Assembly (NCBI RefSeq): GCF_004006395.2
Contig: NZ_CP029758.2
Span: 1,054,001 to 1,118,000, forward strand
DNA length: 64,000 bases
Origin: Clostridium sp. AWRP
GTDB taxonomy: Bacteria; Bacillota; Clostridia; Clostridiales; Clostridiaceae
Reading direction: 5' to 3'
The notes beneath the pieces were generated by a model. It worked only from the letters and a program-made list of their open reading frames with translations. It was not told the DNA's origin and searched no databases. Of this stretch, positions 24,589-33,559 are shown piece by piece. How positions within the stretch are numbered: position 1 is the first letter of the stretch; each line of letters starts with the position of its first letter. The translations under genes and the position numbers were made by a program.

Positions 24589-25446
24589 CAGTTAAATACT
24601 AATAGTTATGTAATAAAAATAAGAGGTACAGTAATTGCAAAAGGAGAGCTTATGCCAAATATGCTTCTATGTATGGATCCTACTAATTCAAACAGTGACA
24701 TTCAAGGAATAAGCACTACGGAGCCATCTTTTGGACTTCCTGCTATATGGATAAATAAAGATCAAAGAGAAGAAGCAGAAATAAAAGGACTTACAGTAGT
24801 GGATCCTACTACTGTTATGGTAACTCATCTTACAGAGTCAATTAAAAATCATTCTTATGAATTACTTGGAAGACAGGAAGTTAAGCTTATTGTGGATTCT
24901 GTGAAGGAAAAGTATCCTACTGTAGTGGAGGAACTCATACCTGACCTTCTTACTATAGGGGAACTTCAGAAGGTACTGCAAAATCTTTTAAGAGAAAGAG
25001 TTTCTATAAAGGATATGGTAACTATTATGGAGTCTCTTGCAGATAATTCAAGAAATACAAAAGATATAGAAGTACTTACAGAGTATGTTAGATTTGCATT
25101 AGGAAGAAGTATATGCAATTCACTTATAGATGAAAATGGAGTTATTACAGTAGTTACTCTGTCCAAACAGCTAGAAGATTTGATAGGAAGCAATATCCAA
25201 AAGTCAATGCAGGGTTCTTTCCCAGCAGTAGATCCGGATACTACAAGTAAGATATTAAATTCAATTAAAAGTTTACTAGAATCAGTTTATTTTTATGAAA
25301 ATCAACCTATAATTTTAGTTTCACCTAATATAAGGGCACCTTTTAGAAGATTAATTGAAATGGTATTTCCATCGGTAAATGTATTATCATTAAATGAAAT
25401 ACCAAATGATGTAGAGATAAAAACCGAAGGAGTGGTTTCAATATAA
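24586..25446 (+). CDS. flhA: Export protein FlhA, C-terminal cytoplasmic part (out of frame)
   Basis: A 286-residue frame with all the remaining FlhA cytoplasmic subdomains: LNTNSYVIKIRGTVIAKGEL, the PAIWINKDQREEAEIKGLTVVDP block, THLTESIKNHSYELLGRQEVK and the C-terminal VSPNIRAPFRRLIEMVFP. The frame is open back to 24568, where it would join the first part. The apparent TTG at 24586 has no ribosome site, so separate translation is unlikely. The last base is shared with the flhF ATG. Both halves look intact otherwise, suggesting a very recent event or a sequencing artefact. Confidence 0.85.
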   Translation: MQLNTNSYVIKIRGTVIAKGELMPNMLLCMDPTNSNSDIQGISTTEPSFGLPAIWINKDQREEAEIKGLTVVDPTTVMVTHLTESIKNHSYELLGRQEVKLIVDSVKEKYPTVVEELIPDLLTIGELQKVLQNLLRERVSIKDMVTIMESLADNSRNTKDIEVLTEYVRFALGRSICNSLIDENGVITVVTLSKQLEDLIGSNIQKSMQGSFPAVDPDTTSKILNSIKSLLESVYFYENQPIILVSPNIRAPFRRLIEMVFPSVNVLSLNEIPNDVEIKTEGVVSI

Positions 25447-26639
25447 TGATCATTAAAAGATATAAAGTCAATAATATGAATGAAGCTATTACAAGAATTA
25501 GGTATGAACTTGGGAAGGAAGCTGTAATAATAAGCCAAAGAAAAATAAGAAAACCTGGCATATTAGGCTTTTTCTCTAGAAAAATTTTAGAGGTAACTGC
25601 AGCTGTAGACAACAAGAAAAAGGAAAACAACCGTGAAGGAGATATGCAAGATAGTATTGTAGCAATAAAAAAACTTGTAAATGATAAAATGAAAAATAGC
25701 ACCTTATGTAATGACATAAAAGGTGATAAAATTATAGATAATGAAGCTAAAGAAAATTACAATACATCAGAGTGTAATTATGAAAATAATATAGTAGATA
25801 AAAATAATGACTCTATTATAAAAGAAATGCATCAGATGAAGGGCATGCTAAATGAAATGATGAAGGGTTCTTATGGAAATGTAGGAAAAAGTGCATTTCA
25901 GATAAAACTTGAAAATAGCGATTTCAACAGTAAAGTAGTGAGCACAATTTTAAATAGAGTAAATATAATAGAAGATGATAGGGATGAAGAGGAAAAGTTA
26001 AAAGAAGTAGTTACAAGTATGATAAAAGTAGAGGATAAAGTACTTGAAAACATAGTAGTATTAGTGGGACCTACAGGCGTTGGAAAAACTACTACTATTG
26101 CTAAACTTGCAGGTAAGCTTTCTCTTATTGAAAAGAAAAAAGTAGGACTTATAACTATAGATACCTATAGAATAGGTGCAGTAGAACAACTTAAAACTTA
26201 TGCAGATATAATGAATATACCTTTTCAAGTAGTATTTACTATAAAGGACATGGGAAAAGCTATAGAAAATATGTCAGATTGTGATGTAATATTAATAGAT
26301 ACTACAGGAAGAAGCAGCAAAAATAAGATGCAGATATCAGAACTCAGGGCATTTATAGATAAGGTAAATACGGACAATATACATTTAGTTATAAGTTGTA
26401 CTACTAAAAACAGAGATATAGATGTAATAGTAGAAGGATACAAAGAGCTTAATTATAATAATGTTATAATAACTAAATTAGATGAAACATCTACCTATGG
26501 ATCTATATTAAATATTTTACAAGCTGCAAAAAAACCTATAAGTTTTGTTACTACAGGACAAAATGTACCGGAAGACATAAAAGTTATGAATACAGAGGAA
26601 TTAGTTAAACTTGTACTTGGGGAGGATATTATATGCTAG
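25446..26639 (+). CDS. flhF: Flagellar GTPase FlhF
   Basis: SRP-family GTPase that sets flagellum number and placement with FlhG. The 397 residues comprise a basic N-terminal B domain (RYKVNNMNEAITRIRYELGKEAVII), a variable linker (about 60-170) and the NG GTPase domain. The P-loop GPTGVGKTTT lies at about 208-217, followed by DTYRIGAVEQL, DTTGRS and TKLDET. It overlaps flhA by one base and flhG by 7 bp, so translation is likely coupled. Confidence 0.94.
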   Translation: MIIKRYKVNNMNEAITRIRYELGKEAVIISQRKIRKPGILGFFSRKILEVTAAVDNKKKENNREGDMQDSIVAIKKLVNDKMKNSTLCNDIKGDKIIDNEAKENYNTSECNYENNIVDKNNDSIIKEMHQMKGMLNEMMKGSYGNVGKSAFQIKLENSDFNSKVVSTILNRVNIIEDDRDEEEKLKEVVTSMIKVEDKVLENIVVLVGPTGVGKTTTIAKLAGKLSLIEKKKVGLITIDTYRIGAVEQLKTYADIMNIPFQVVFTIKDMGKAIENMSDCDVILIDTTGRSSKNKMQISELRAFIDKVNTDNIHLVISCTTKNRDIDVIVEGYKELNYNNVIITKLDETSTYGSILNILQAAKKPISFVTTGQNVPEDIKVMNTEELVKLVLGEDIIC

Positions 26640-27511
26640 ACCAAGCTGAAGAGCTTAGAAAATTAGCTCAAGAGGATAAAAATACAAGAAAAGAAAAAGT
26701 ACCTAGTAGAAAAGAACCTAGGATAATAACTGTTACTTCTGGAAAAGGTGGAGTTGGAAAGAGCAATTTTGTAGTAAATGTATCTATAGCACTACAAAAG
26801 ATGAAAAAGAAGGTACTTATATTTGATGCAGATATGGGAATGGGAAATGATGATGTTTTAATGGGATGCTTACCTAAATATAGCGTATATGACGCCATAT
26901 TTAAGAATAAAGATATAGAAGAGGTTATTATAGAAGGACCTTTTGGAGTAAAATTACTTCCAGGTGGAAGGGGAGTTTCAAAGATTGCAGACATAACGAA
27001 ATCCCAGAAAGAAGAATTTATAAAAAAGGTATCTTTACTAGGAGATTTCGATTATATAATATTAGATACAGGTGCTGGAATAAATAGAGATGTGCTAGGA
27101 TTTGTTGCCTGTTGTCAGGAGCTTATTATAATTACTACACCAGAACCTACATCTCTTACAGATGCATATAGTTTAGCAAAAGCTGTAAGTTATTTCAAAT
27201 TAAACGATTTTGTACAAGTAATTATAAACAAAGCTACTAATGTTCAAGAAGGAGAGAAAACCTTTAATAAATTTAAGAGTGTAGTAGATAAATTTTTAAA
27301 TGTAGATATAAAATATCTAGGCTGTATATTAGAAGACAAAAAACTTGTTCAGGCTGTTAGAAATCAAGTACCATTTTTAATAAATTACCCCAACTCTCAA
27401 GCTTCTAAGGATATAAATTTAATAGCTAGCAAGTTGTCAGGAACTGAAATAGACATCAGGAAAAGTAGTATACAGGATTTATTTAAAAAGATTTTTAATA
27501 CTTTTTCATAA
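26633..27511 (+). CDS. flhG: Flagellar number regulator FlhG (MinD-like ATPase)
   Basis: MinD/ParA-type ATPase that works with FlhF to control flagellar number and C-ring delivery. The 292 residues include a short N-terminal activator helix (MLDQAEELRKLAQ), matching the FlhF-stimulating segment. They also carry the deviant Walker A SGKGGVGKSNF (about 36-46), DADMGMGNDDVLMG and DTGAGI. The C-terminal amphipathic helix for membrane binding is plausible (SIQDLFKKIFNTF). It begins inside the flhF 3' end. Confidence 0.93.
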   Translation: MLDQAEELRKLAQEDKNTRKEKVPSRKEPRIITVTSGKGGVGKSNFVVNVSIALQKMKKKVLIFDADMGMGNDDVLMGCLPKYSVYDAIFKNKDIEEVIIEGPFGVKLLPGGRGVSKIADITKSQKEEFIKKVSLLGDFDYIILDTGAGINRDVLGFVACCQELIIITTPEPTSLTDAYSLAKAVSYFKLNDFVQVIINKATNVQEGEKTFNKFKSVVDKFLNVDIKYLGCILEDKKLVQAVRNQVPFLINYPNSQASKDINLIASKLSGTEIDIRKSSIQDLFKKIFNTFS

Positions 27512-27525
27512 GGAGAAGGAAGAGA

Positions 27526-28197
27526 ATGAATTCCAACATTGAGTTTACAGTTAATAGCAGAATTGAAATAGACGTGGACAATGAAATATATAAAAGTAAT
27601 ATTCAGGATGTGTCAGAGGATTGTATAAGTATAAGCATACCCGTAAACAATCATAAGTATATGCCTCTTTCAAAAGGTGACAAGGTGAATATTATATATT
27701 ATGACGGAAAGAATGTATACAAATTTAGTACCATGGTTGTAGGGCGTAAAATAGAGAGAATACTTATGATTATACTAAAGAAACCTGAAAAAGTTCAAAT
27801 TTGCCAAAGGCGGAATTTTGTAAGAGTACCTTTGATTTTGGATGTGCTGTGTGCCATTTTTCCTTTAGAAAAGGACTTATATCACTTAAATGATCAAGTT
27901 GAAGTGTTTAAAGCATGTTCTGTAGACATGAGTGGCGGCGGAATGAAAATAGTTGTAGATGTAAAAATGAAAGATAAATTAAAACGTGGAGACATTATTA
28001 TAGTGACGATTCCAATGGAAAATGACAGCTTAACTTTAAAAGGAAAGCTAGTAAGAATTAGTAATAACAAAGATGAAAGTAAATTGACCTGTGGATTATC
28101 TTTTATAGATATGGACAGGAATAGTAGAGAAAGAATAATAAGGGTATTATTTCAAATTATGAGGCAGCACATAAAAAAAGGAGCAAAGGAGGATTAA
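27526..28197 (+). CDS. PilZ-domain flagellar brake protein (YcgR/YpfA type)
   Basis: A 223-residue two-domain protein: an N-terminal YcgR-like domain (about 1-90) and a C-terminal PilZ domain. Both c-di-GMP-binding motifs are present: the arginine motif QRRNFVR at about 94-100 and DMSGGGMKI from about residue 134. Proteins of this type bind c-di-GMP and slow or stop the motor by acting on FliG or MotA. Its place inside the flagellar operon, between flhG and fliA, supports that role. The symbol is uncertain. Confidence 0.88.
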   Translation: MNSNIEFTVNSRIEIDVDNEIYKSNIQDVSEDCISISIPVNNHKYMPLSKGDKVNIIYYDGKNVYKFSTMVVGRKIERILMIILKKPEKVQICQRRNFVRVPLILDVLCAIFPLEKDLYHLNDQVEVFKACSVDMSGGGMKIVVDVKMKDKLKRGDIIIVTIPMENDSLTLKGKLVRISNNKDESKLTCGLSFIDMDRNSRERIIRVLFQIMRQHIKKGAKED

Positions 28198-28200
28198 AAT

Positions 28201-28926
28201 ATGGCTTTGGCAGATAAATTAGATATAAAAGAAGAATTGGTAAAAAAGTATCTTCCTCTAGTAAAATATATTGCTTCTAGGGTTATAATAGGAAAGACCA
28301 AATACATTGAATATGAAGATTTGGTTAGTTATGGAATGTTAGGACTTATTGATGCAATAAACAAGTTTGACAAGGATAGAGGAATGAAATTTTCCACTTA
28401 TGCGTCCATAAGAATAAAAGGTTCTATGATAGATGAACTTAGGAGAAACAGTCCTATTTCTAAAGGTGCTATGGACAAGCTTAATAAATACAATGCGGCC
28501 ATGGATTCCCTTCGAACTAAACTAGGAAGAGAACCTAGAGGTGAAGAAATAGCAAATGAATTAGGTATGCCTTTGAAAAAAATGATGGAAATTGAAAATT
28601 ATATAAACTATATATCTATAGTATCTCTAGAAGATTTGATATTTTCTGAAGATGATGACATTCCGCTTATGGGAACTGTAGAAGATACTAAAAGTCCAAG
28701 TCCAGAAAAGAGCTTGGAGAAAAAAGAAATGCTGGAGTATTTGTCCAAAGCGTTAGAACTTTTAAATGAAAAAGATAATTTAGTTATTACCCTATACTAT
28801 TATGAAAGGTTAACTTTAAAGGAAATAGGACATATATTAAATGTATCCGAGTCTAGGGTATGTCAACTTCACAGCAGGGCAATTTTACATTTGAGAAAAA
28901 ACATGACTAAATTGAAGTATGTATAG
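28201..28926 (+). CDS. fliA: Flagellar sigma factor sigma-28 (FliA/SigD)
   Basis: RNA polymerase sigma factor for late flagellar genes, here most obviously flagellin. The 241-residue protein has regions 2 (YLPLVKYIASRVI...YEDLVSYGMLGLIDAI; FSTYASIRIKGSMIDELRR), 3 (PISKGAMDKLNKYNAAMDSL) and 4 (LTLKEIGHILNVSESRVCQLHSRAILHLR). It lies 3 bp after the PilZ gene with GGAGG before the ATG. No anti-sigma FlgM gene is visible in the window. The matching promoter is at 7466-7493. Confidence 0.95.
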   Translation: MALADKLDIKEELVKKYLPLVKYIASRVIIGKTKYIEYEDLVSYGMLGLIDAINKFDKDRGMKFSTYASIRIKGSMIDELRRNSPISKGAMDKLNKYNAAMDSLRTKLGREPRGEEIANELGMPLKKMMEIENYINYISIVSLEDLIFSEDDDIPLMGTVEDTKSPSPEKSLEKKEMLEYLSKALELLNEKDNLVITLYYYERLTLKEIGHILNVSESRVCQLHSRAILHLRKNMTKLKYV

Positions 28927-28953
28927 AAATGTTTTTAAGAAGGAGAAAATTTT

Positions 28954-29442
28954 ATGGTTCCAATCATATTGATTATAGCAGGAATACTTTTAGTAGTATT
29001 AAATTTTAATGCAGTACGTAAAGAAAAAAAATCTTTTCAAGACAAATTAAATGTAAAGCAAAATGAAATGGGAAACTGTGAATTGGAAATTGGGAAAATA
29101 AGAAAGGAATTTGCAGAAACTATACTTGAACTTCAAAAAGAAATTGAAGATTTAAAAAAACAGGGTAATGAAGCTATTTCATCTGAAGAGGCATTTGAAG
29201 GCTCAGAGGAAAAATTGATGGAAGAAGAAATTGAATATATGAAAGACGATGAAGATAATACTGAAGAAGAACCAAAAAAAAGTGAAAATTCAGATAAGGC
29301 TGCTGAAGAGTATGAAAATAATATTAAAATTGATGAAATAAGAGGATTATTAAAAGATAATATTTCTGTAAGTGATATATCTGAGAAAACTGGTATTGGT
29401 AAGGGGGAAGTTCTATTAATAAAAGAATTATACACAAAATAA
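28954..29442 (+). CDS. DUF6115-like membrane-anchored protein downstream of fliA
   Basis: A 162-residue protein with one N-terminal membrane helix (IILIIAGILLVVLNF), a coiled coil (about 30-75), a very acidic linker (about 80-120) and a C-terminal helix-turn-helix-like tail (GLLKDNISVSDISEKTGIGKGEVLLI). The arrangement and its place after the sigma gene recall Bacillus SwrB (YlxL), which promotes basal-body assembly. The DUF6115 assignment is from memory; the function is inferred by position only. Confidence 0.65.
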   Translation: MVPIILIIAGILLVVLNFNAVRKEKKSFQDKLNVKQNEMGNCELEIGKIRKEFAETILELQKEIEDLKKQGNEAISSEEAFEGSEEKLMEEEIEYMKDDEDNTEEEPKKSENSDKAAEEYENNIKIDEIRGLLKDNISVSDISEKTGIGKGEVLLIKELYTK

Positions 29443-29444
29443 AA

Positions 29445-29639
29445 ATGTTTTTCGATTTTTTTAGTGATAGAAAGATACTTATAGGTATAGGCATAGGTAT
29501 TTTAATAACTACTTTTATAATGAGTGGTGTTAAGATCCAATACCAAATGAGTAAAAGTCAAATTGAGGATAAGGCAAGATCAATGGGAATGCATTATCCT
29601 GATGAAATGAAAGTTATGGATAAAGGAGGAAGCAAATGA
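29445..29639 (+). CDS. Small single-pass membrane protein in flagellar operon
   Basis: A 64-residue frame with one helix (KILIGIGIGILITTFIMSGV) and a charged tail reading IEDKARSMGMHYPDEMKV. It starts 2 bp after the previous stop and overlaps the next gene by 4 bp (ATGA), so translational coupling is likely, though no clear ribosome site precedes its ATG. The tail resembles short MltG-like or DUF proteins with an ARxxGMxYP motif. No function is assigned. Confidence 0.65.
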   Translation: MFFDFFSDRKILIGIGIGILITTFIMSGVKIQYQMSKSQIEDKARSMGMHYPDEMKVMDKGGSK

Positions 29640-30403
29640 TTAGAAGTTTTTACGCTGCAGTATCTGGAATGATAACTCAAGAGGCAAAACAGGATGTTAT
29701 AACAAATAACCTGGCAAATGCAAATACTGTAGGATTTAAGCAGGATGACCTTAGGGTGAAAAGCTTTAATGACATGCTTTTACAAAATTATGACAAAACA
29801 GAAGGAAATAGAAGTGTAAGAAATATAATAGGATCTATAAGTCTTGGAAGTGGAATTGATTCAGTTAAAACAGGATTTACCCAAGGATCAATAGATTCTA
29901 CAGGTGTATCTACTGATTTTGCTATTGATGGAAGAGGATTTTTTACTGTTAGGGGACAGGATGGAAAAGAATATTATACGAGAGATGGCCATTTTCACGT
30001 AAATACAAATGGAGTACTGGTAAATGATGCTGGAGATAGTGTTTTGGCAAGAAATACCAGAACTGGTGCTTTAGGTGAAATGAATGTGGGAAACGGGAAC
30101 ATGACATCAGATGATCACGGAAATATAAATATAGATGGAACTCCAAGTTATAAGCTCTATACGGTGGATTTTAATGATTATAATACTTTGACAAAAGTTG
30201 GAGACAATTTATATACAGGAACAAATGCTGCAGAGACAAATGTTGTGGTAAGGCAGAAATCACTGGAAAAGTCCAATGTAAATATAGTAAATACAATGTC
30301 AAAGTTGATGACTACTATGAGGTCTTTTGAAACTGATCAGAAAGCAGTTCAATCAATAGATGAAACTTTGGAGAAGCTAATAAATGAAGGTGGTAAAGTA
30401 TGA
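29636..30403 (+). CDS. flgF: Flagellar hook-basal body protein (FlgF/FlgG type, first paralog)
   Basis: A 255-residue distal rod protein. The N-terminus IRSFYAAVSGMITQEAKQDVITNNLANANTVGFKQ and the C-terminal SLEKSNVNIVNTMSKLMTTMRSFETDQKAVQSID are the rod-family D0 helices. A central AIDGRGFFTVRGQDGKEYYTRDG block is typical of FlgG/FlgF. It is equivalent in position and order to Bacillus flhO. AAAGGAGG precedes an ATG that overlaps the previous stop. The FlgF versus FlgG name is not resolved by sequence alone. Confidence 0.85.
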   Translation: MIRSFYAAVSGMITQEAKQDVITNNLANANTVGFKQDDLRVKSFNDMLLQNYDKTEGNRSVRNIIGSISLGSGIDSVKTGFTQGSIDSTGVSTDFAIDGRGFFTVRGQDGKEYYTRDGHFHVNTNGVLVNDAGDSVLARNTRTGALGEMNVGNGNMTSDDHGNINIDGTPSYKLYTVDFNDYNTLTKVGDNLYTGTNAAETNVVVRQKSLEKSNVNIVNTMSKLMTTMRSFETDQKAVQSIDETLEKLINEGGKV

Positions 30404-30427
30404 TTAATATAAAAGGGATGATTTTGT

Positions 30428-31216
30428 ATGCTTAGAGCTATATGGAATAGTGTAAGTGCTATGAATGCACAGCAGGATAAACTCAATAGTATATCCAACA
30501 ATTTAGCAAATTCAGATACTGTAGGATATAAAAAAGAAAATGTAGAATTTAATGATCTAGTGTATGAAACTTTAAACAGAAAGGGATATCCTACTAATCC
30601 TAATGGAACAAATACAATAAATGGTACAGGAGTAAAGGCTACAGAATGGATTAGAGATAATACTCAGGGTCCGATTCAAGTAACAGGACTTAAAACAGAT
30701 ATGGCTATAGATGGAGATGGATATTTTAAAGTAACTCTAGGGAATGGAACGGCAGCTTATGAGAGAGCAGGAAACTTTACTGTAGACAGAAATGGTAATT
30801 TGGTTGATAGTAATGGAAATAAGCTTGAAGTCAACCTTACAGCAGAGGGAAGTAGTTTGTTCAATTCAGGGATGGTGTTTAAAGATAATAATTTCAAAGT
30901 AGATGAAAAAACTGGACAAATATACATGAATGTTGGTAATCAAAGCATACTTTATGGAAAGATAAACATATATAATGCAGTAGGACAGGATGCCATGAAA
31001 TCTATAGGAAATAATTTGTATCAGCCAGCAAACAATGTGCAAATGAACATAAATACCAAAGCGCACGTGATTCAAGGTTCTCTGGAGCAGTCTAATGTAG
31101 ATTTGGGAAGAGAAATGACAGATATGATAATGGCACAGAGATCTTTTGAACTTGCGTCAAAAGGGCTTACTACTTCAGATGAAATGTGGGGACTCATAAA
31201 CAGTATGAAGAGATAA
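30428..31216 (+). CDS. flgG: Flagellar basal-body rod protein (FlgG type, second paralog)
   Basis: A 262-residue distal rod protein homologous to the preceding gene, sharing AIWNSVSAMNAQQDKLNSISNNLANSDTVGYKK at the start, AIDGDGYFKVTL in the middle and SLEQSNVDLGREMTDMIMAQRSFELASKGL at the end. The tandem pair corresponds to Bacillus flhO/flhP and presumably arose by duplication. It probably closes the rod gene set of the operon. A GGGATG-type ribosome site lies before the ATG. Confidence 0.88.
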   Translation: MLRAIWNSVSAMNAQQDKLNSISNNLANSDTVGYKKENVEFNDLVYETLNRKGYPTNPNGTNTINGTGVKATEWIRDNTQGPIQVTGLKTDMAIDGDGYFKVTLGNGTAAYERAGNFTVDRNGNLVDSNGNKLEVNLTAEGSSLFNSGMVFKDNNFKVDEKTGQIYMNVGNQSILYGKINIYNAVGQDAMKSIGNNLYQPANNVQMNINTKAHVIQGSLEQSNVDLGREMTDMIMAQRSFELASKGLTTSDEMWGLINSMKR

Positions 31217-31296
31217 AAACTCTATAATTTTATGAAACATATTCAAGGTACATACATATAATGTACAGATGTAATATTTTCAGGAGGATCAGTGTT

Positions 31297-31686
31297 ATGT
31301 ATAGATGTCCTTTTATGGACCAAGATGAATATATGGAAGAAGATTATATGTATGATGGGGATATGGACTATCCTCAGAATATGTACTCCCCTGACTTTTA
31401 TAGAATGTGCCCTATGTTTTTAAATGCTAGGAAGAATGCATATATGAGGTGTATGTATCCTACAAATTATATGCAGACACCAGCACCAACATATCCATAT
31501 TATGATACTGAAGAAAAAATGGAATATATACCTTTTGATGAAAAATATGAAGATTTGCAGGAAGGAACAGAAGAAAAGGAAGAAGAGCCACAAGAAAAAG
31601 ATATGGAAGACGAACAAGAAACTGTAGATGAGAGTTATGGTGGTACAAGAATTAGAACTGTAGATATATCGGATATTCAGGATTAA
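31297..31686 (+). CDS. Met/Tyr-rich acidic protein of unknown function
   Basis: A 129-residue protein of unusual composition that I do not recognise. The first 62 residues contain 11 Met and 10 Tyr, many as MY or YM pairs, and three Cys. The second half is a Glu/Asp-rich tract (EGTEEKEEEPQEKDMEDEQE) followed by TRIRTVDISDIQD. ATG 31297 has CAGGAGGA at good distance. An upstream in-frame ATG at 31261 would add 12 residues that repeat the same MYRC start, with only a weak ribosome site. The composition resembles some spore-coat or metal-binding proteins, but this is a guess. A terminator follows. Confidence 0.6.
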   Translation: MYRCPFMDQDEYMEEDYMYDGDMDYPQNMYSPDFYRMCPMFLNARKNAYMRCMYPTNYMQTPAPTYPYYDTEEKMEYIPFDEKYEDLQEGTEEKEEEPQEKDMEDEQETVDESYGGTRIRTVDISDIQD

Positions 31687-31696
31687 GAAGAAAAAT

Positions 31697-31746
31697 GGAC
31701 TACTCAAAGCAATTTTAAAAAATTGCTATTGCAGTAGCCCTTTTAT
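31697..31746. terminator. Bidirectional terminator between the Met/Tyr protein gene and ppaC
   Basis: An outer stem GGACTACT/AGTAGCCC and an inner stem AGCAATTTT/AAAATTGCT are followed by TTTTATTTG on the plus strand. It lies between two convergent genes. Confidence 0.75.
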
Positions 31747-31751
31747 TTGTA

Positions 31752-33383
31752 TTAAGACATGGCAGCAGTAAGAGGTGGAATAACCTGTTTTTTCCTTGAT
31801 AGAATACCAGGAACATAAGCACCATTATCAGTTAAAGTTATATTAAAGGCCTTAGAAACTACGTCCTGCTTTTCACCTATGGCAATTAGTTCAGAGCCAC
31901 CTTTTAGTATATCTGTTACCATAAGAATTATAAGACCATAGTTTTCTTCTTCACATATTGATTCCATAACCTTTATAATGTCTTTTCTCATTGATTTAAA
32001 TCCTTCGGTATCCATAGTTGAAATCTGTCCAACACCTACTTTTACTTCTGAAATATTAAATGTTTTGAAATCTTGATTTAATAATTCTTCAGGAGTTTCT
32101 CCTTCAAGAGAAGAACCTGCTTTAAACATATCATTAGAGAAGGTTTCAGGATCTATTTCAGCTATAGCTGCTAATCTTCTAAGTATCATTTTGTCTAAAT
32201 CTGTGGAAGTAGGTGATTTAAACAAAAGGGTATCTGAAATTATAGCAGAACATAAAAGTCCCGCAACCTTTTGAGATGGTCTTATGCCATTTTCAAAAAA
32301 TTTAGAGGCAACTATAGTTGCTGTACAACCTACCGGTTCATTTCTAAAATATATAGGTGAATCAGTTTGGATATCTCCTACCTTGTGATGGTCTAATATT
32401 TCGAGTATTTCTGCATCCTCCAATCCTACAACAGATTGAGATTTTTCATTGTGATCTACAAGAATTACTTTCTTTTTGTTTTGTGATATTAAATGATATC
32501 TAGACATACTTCCAATAACTTTATTTTCCAAATTCACTACAGGATAACTTCTGTATCTTGTTTGAAGCATAACTTCTCGAACATCTTCTATTAAATCATT
32601 TGTCTTGAAGCAAACTAAGTTATCTTTTTTCATCACATATCCTATAGGAATACTTTGAGGGATCAGCCTGGCAGTTGTAAAAGTATCATAAGGAGTAACT
32701 ATAATGGAACAATTAACTTTTTTTGCTTTTTCCAGTATGTCATCATTTACTGTATGGTTTCCTGTTATTATCATAAGTGAAGCTTTGGAATCAAGTATAA
32801 TATCCTGTGCATCTACCCTGTCACCGCATATAACTATGTCCCCTTCTTCTATGAATTCACAGATACTTTCTGGCTGCATTGCAGCAATTATGACTTTTCC
32901 TGTAAATTTGATGTTTTCGTTGGAAGCATAAGCACATTTAGCTGATAATGTATCCAGTATGTTTTCAAGAGTGGTGCCGCTTTTTTGAATTACATTGGAA
33001 TCCCATATGTCCATATAGCAGGAAGTTATGTTGGATTGAGATGCAACACCTATTAATTTATCGTCTCCATCTACTACAGGGAGGGTTTTAACATTATTCT
33101 TACTTATCATTGACCAAGCTGTTTTTATGGAGGTTTCAGGGGATATAGGGTTTACATTATCAATATCCAAATCAGAAATTTGAGGTTTAACATTTTCCAT
33201 TAGTTTTGGTGGGGTAACTTTAAAGTAATCAAGTACGAATTGAGTTTCTTTATTTAGTTCTCCTAATCGTATAGGAATTGTTGTAACTCCTATTTTATTT
33301 TTAAATTCAGAATAAGCTATTGCAGAACATATAGAATCTGTATCTGGATTCTTATGTCCTGTAATGTATATAACATCGTTCAT
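31752..33383 (-). CDS. ppaC: Manganese-dependent inorganic pyrophosphatase with CBS and DRTGG domains
   Basis: Family II pyrophosphatase hydrolysing PPi to phosphate. The N-terminal DHH core (GHKNPDTDS, with H10, D14 and D16 as metal ligands) is interrupted by a regulatory insert of about 250 residues: a CBS motif (VDGDDKLIGVASQSN), a DRTGG-type domain and a second CBS. The core then resumes with DHHKVGDI and ends with the DHHA2 domain. At 543 residues it is the long, nucleotide-regulated type common in clostridia. The start is ATG at 33383 with AGGAGG just upstream on the minus strand. It appears to be monocistronic. Confidence 0.95.
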   Translation of the reverse strand: MNDVIYITGHKNPDTDSICSAIAYSEFKNKIGVTTIPIRLGELNKETQFVLDYFKVTPPKLMENVKPQISDLDIDNVNPISPETSIKTAWSMISKNNVKTLPVVDGDDKLIGVASQSNITSCYMDIWDSNVIQKSGTTLENILDTLSAKCAYASNENIKFTGKVIIAAMQPESICEFIEEGDIVICGDRVDAQDIILDSKASLMIITGNHTVNDDILEKAKKVNCSIIVTPYDTFTTARLIPQSIPIGYVMKKDNLVCFKTNDLIEDVREVMLQTRYRSYPVVNLENKVIGSMSRYHLISQNKKKVILVDHNEKSQSVVGLEDAEILEILDHHKVGDIQTDSPIYFRNEPVGCTATIVASKFFENGIRPSQKVAGLLCSAIISDTLLFKSPTSTDLDKMILRRLAAIAEIDPETFSNDMFKAGSSLEGETPEELLNQDFKTFNISEVKVGVGQISTMDTEGFKSMRKDIIKVMESICEEENYGLIILMVTDILKGGSELIAIGEKQDVVSKAFNITLTDNGAYVPGILSRKKQVIPPLTAAMS

Positions 33384-33559
33384 AATTTTTCCTCCTAAGT
33401 GTATATATGAATAATATATCTATTTACAAAAGTAATGTTACACATACACATAATATTATAGCAAAAAATCACTTAATTATCTATATATAGGGTTATAATG
33501 AAAATTTGATCTATAGGTATTTAAAGTTCAATTAAAAACTCTATATTGATTATATCCAA

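Noticed and set aside
24586..25446. Independent gene starting at TTG 24586
   Set aside because: No ribosome site; the frame is open upstream and matches FlhA directly across the frameshift.
29445..29639. Small membrane frame as spurious
   Set aside because: Rejected as spurious-only: tight coupling to both neighbours, a clean membrane helix and a charged conserved-looking tail make a real gene more likely.
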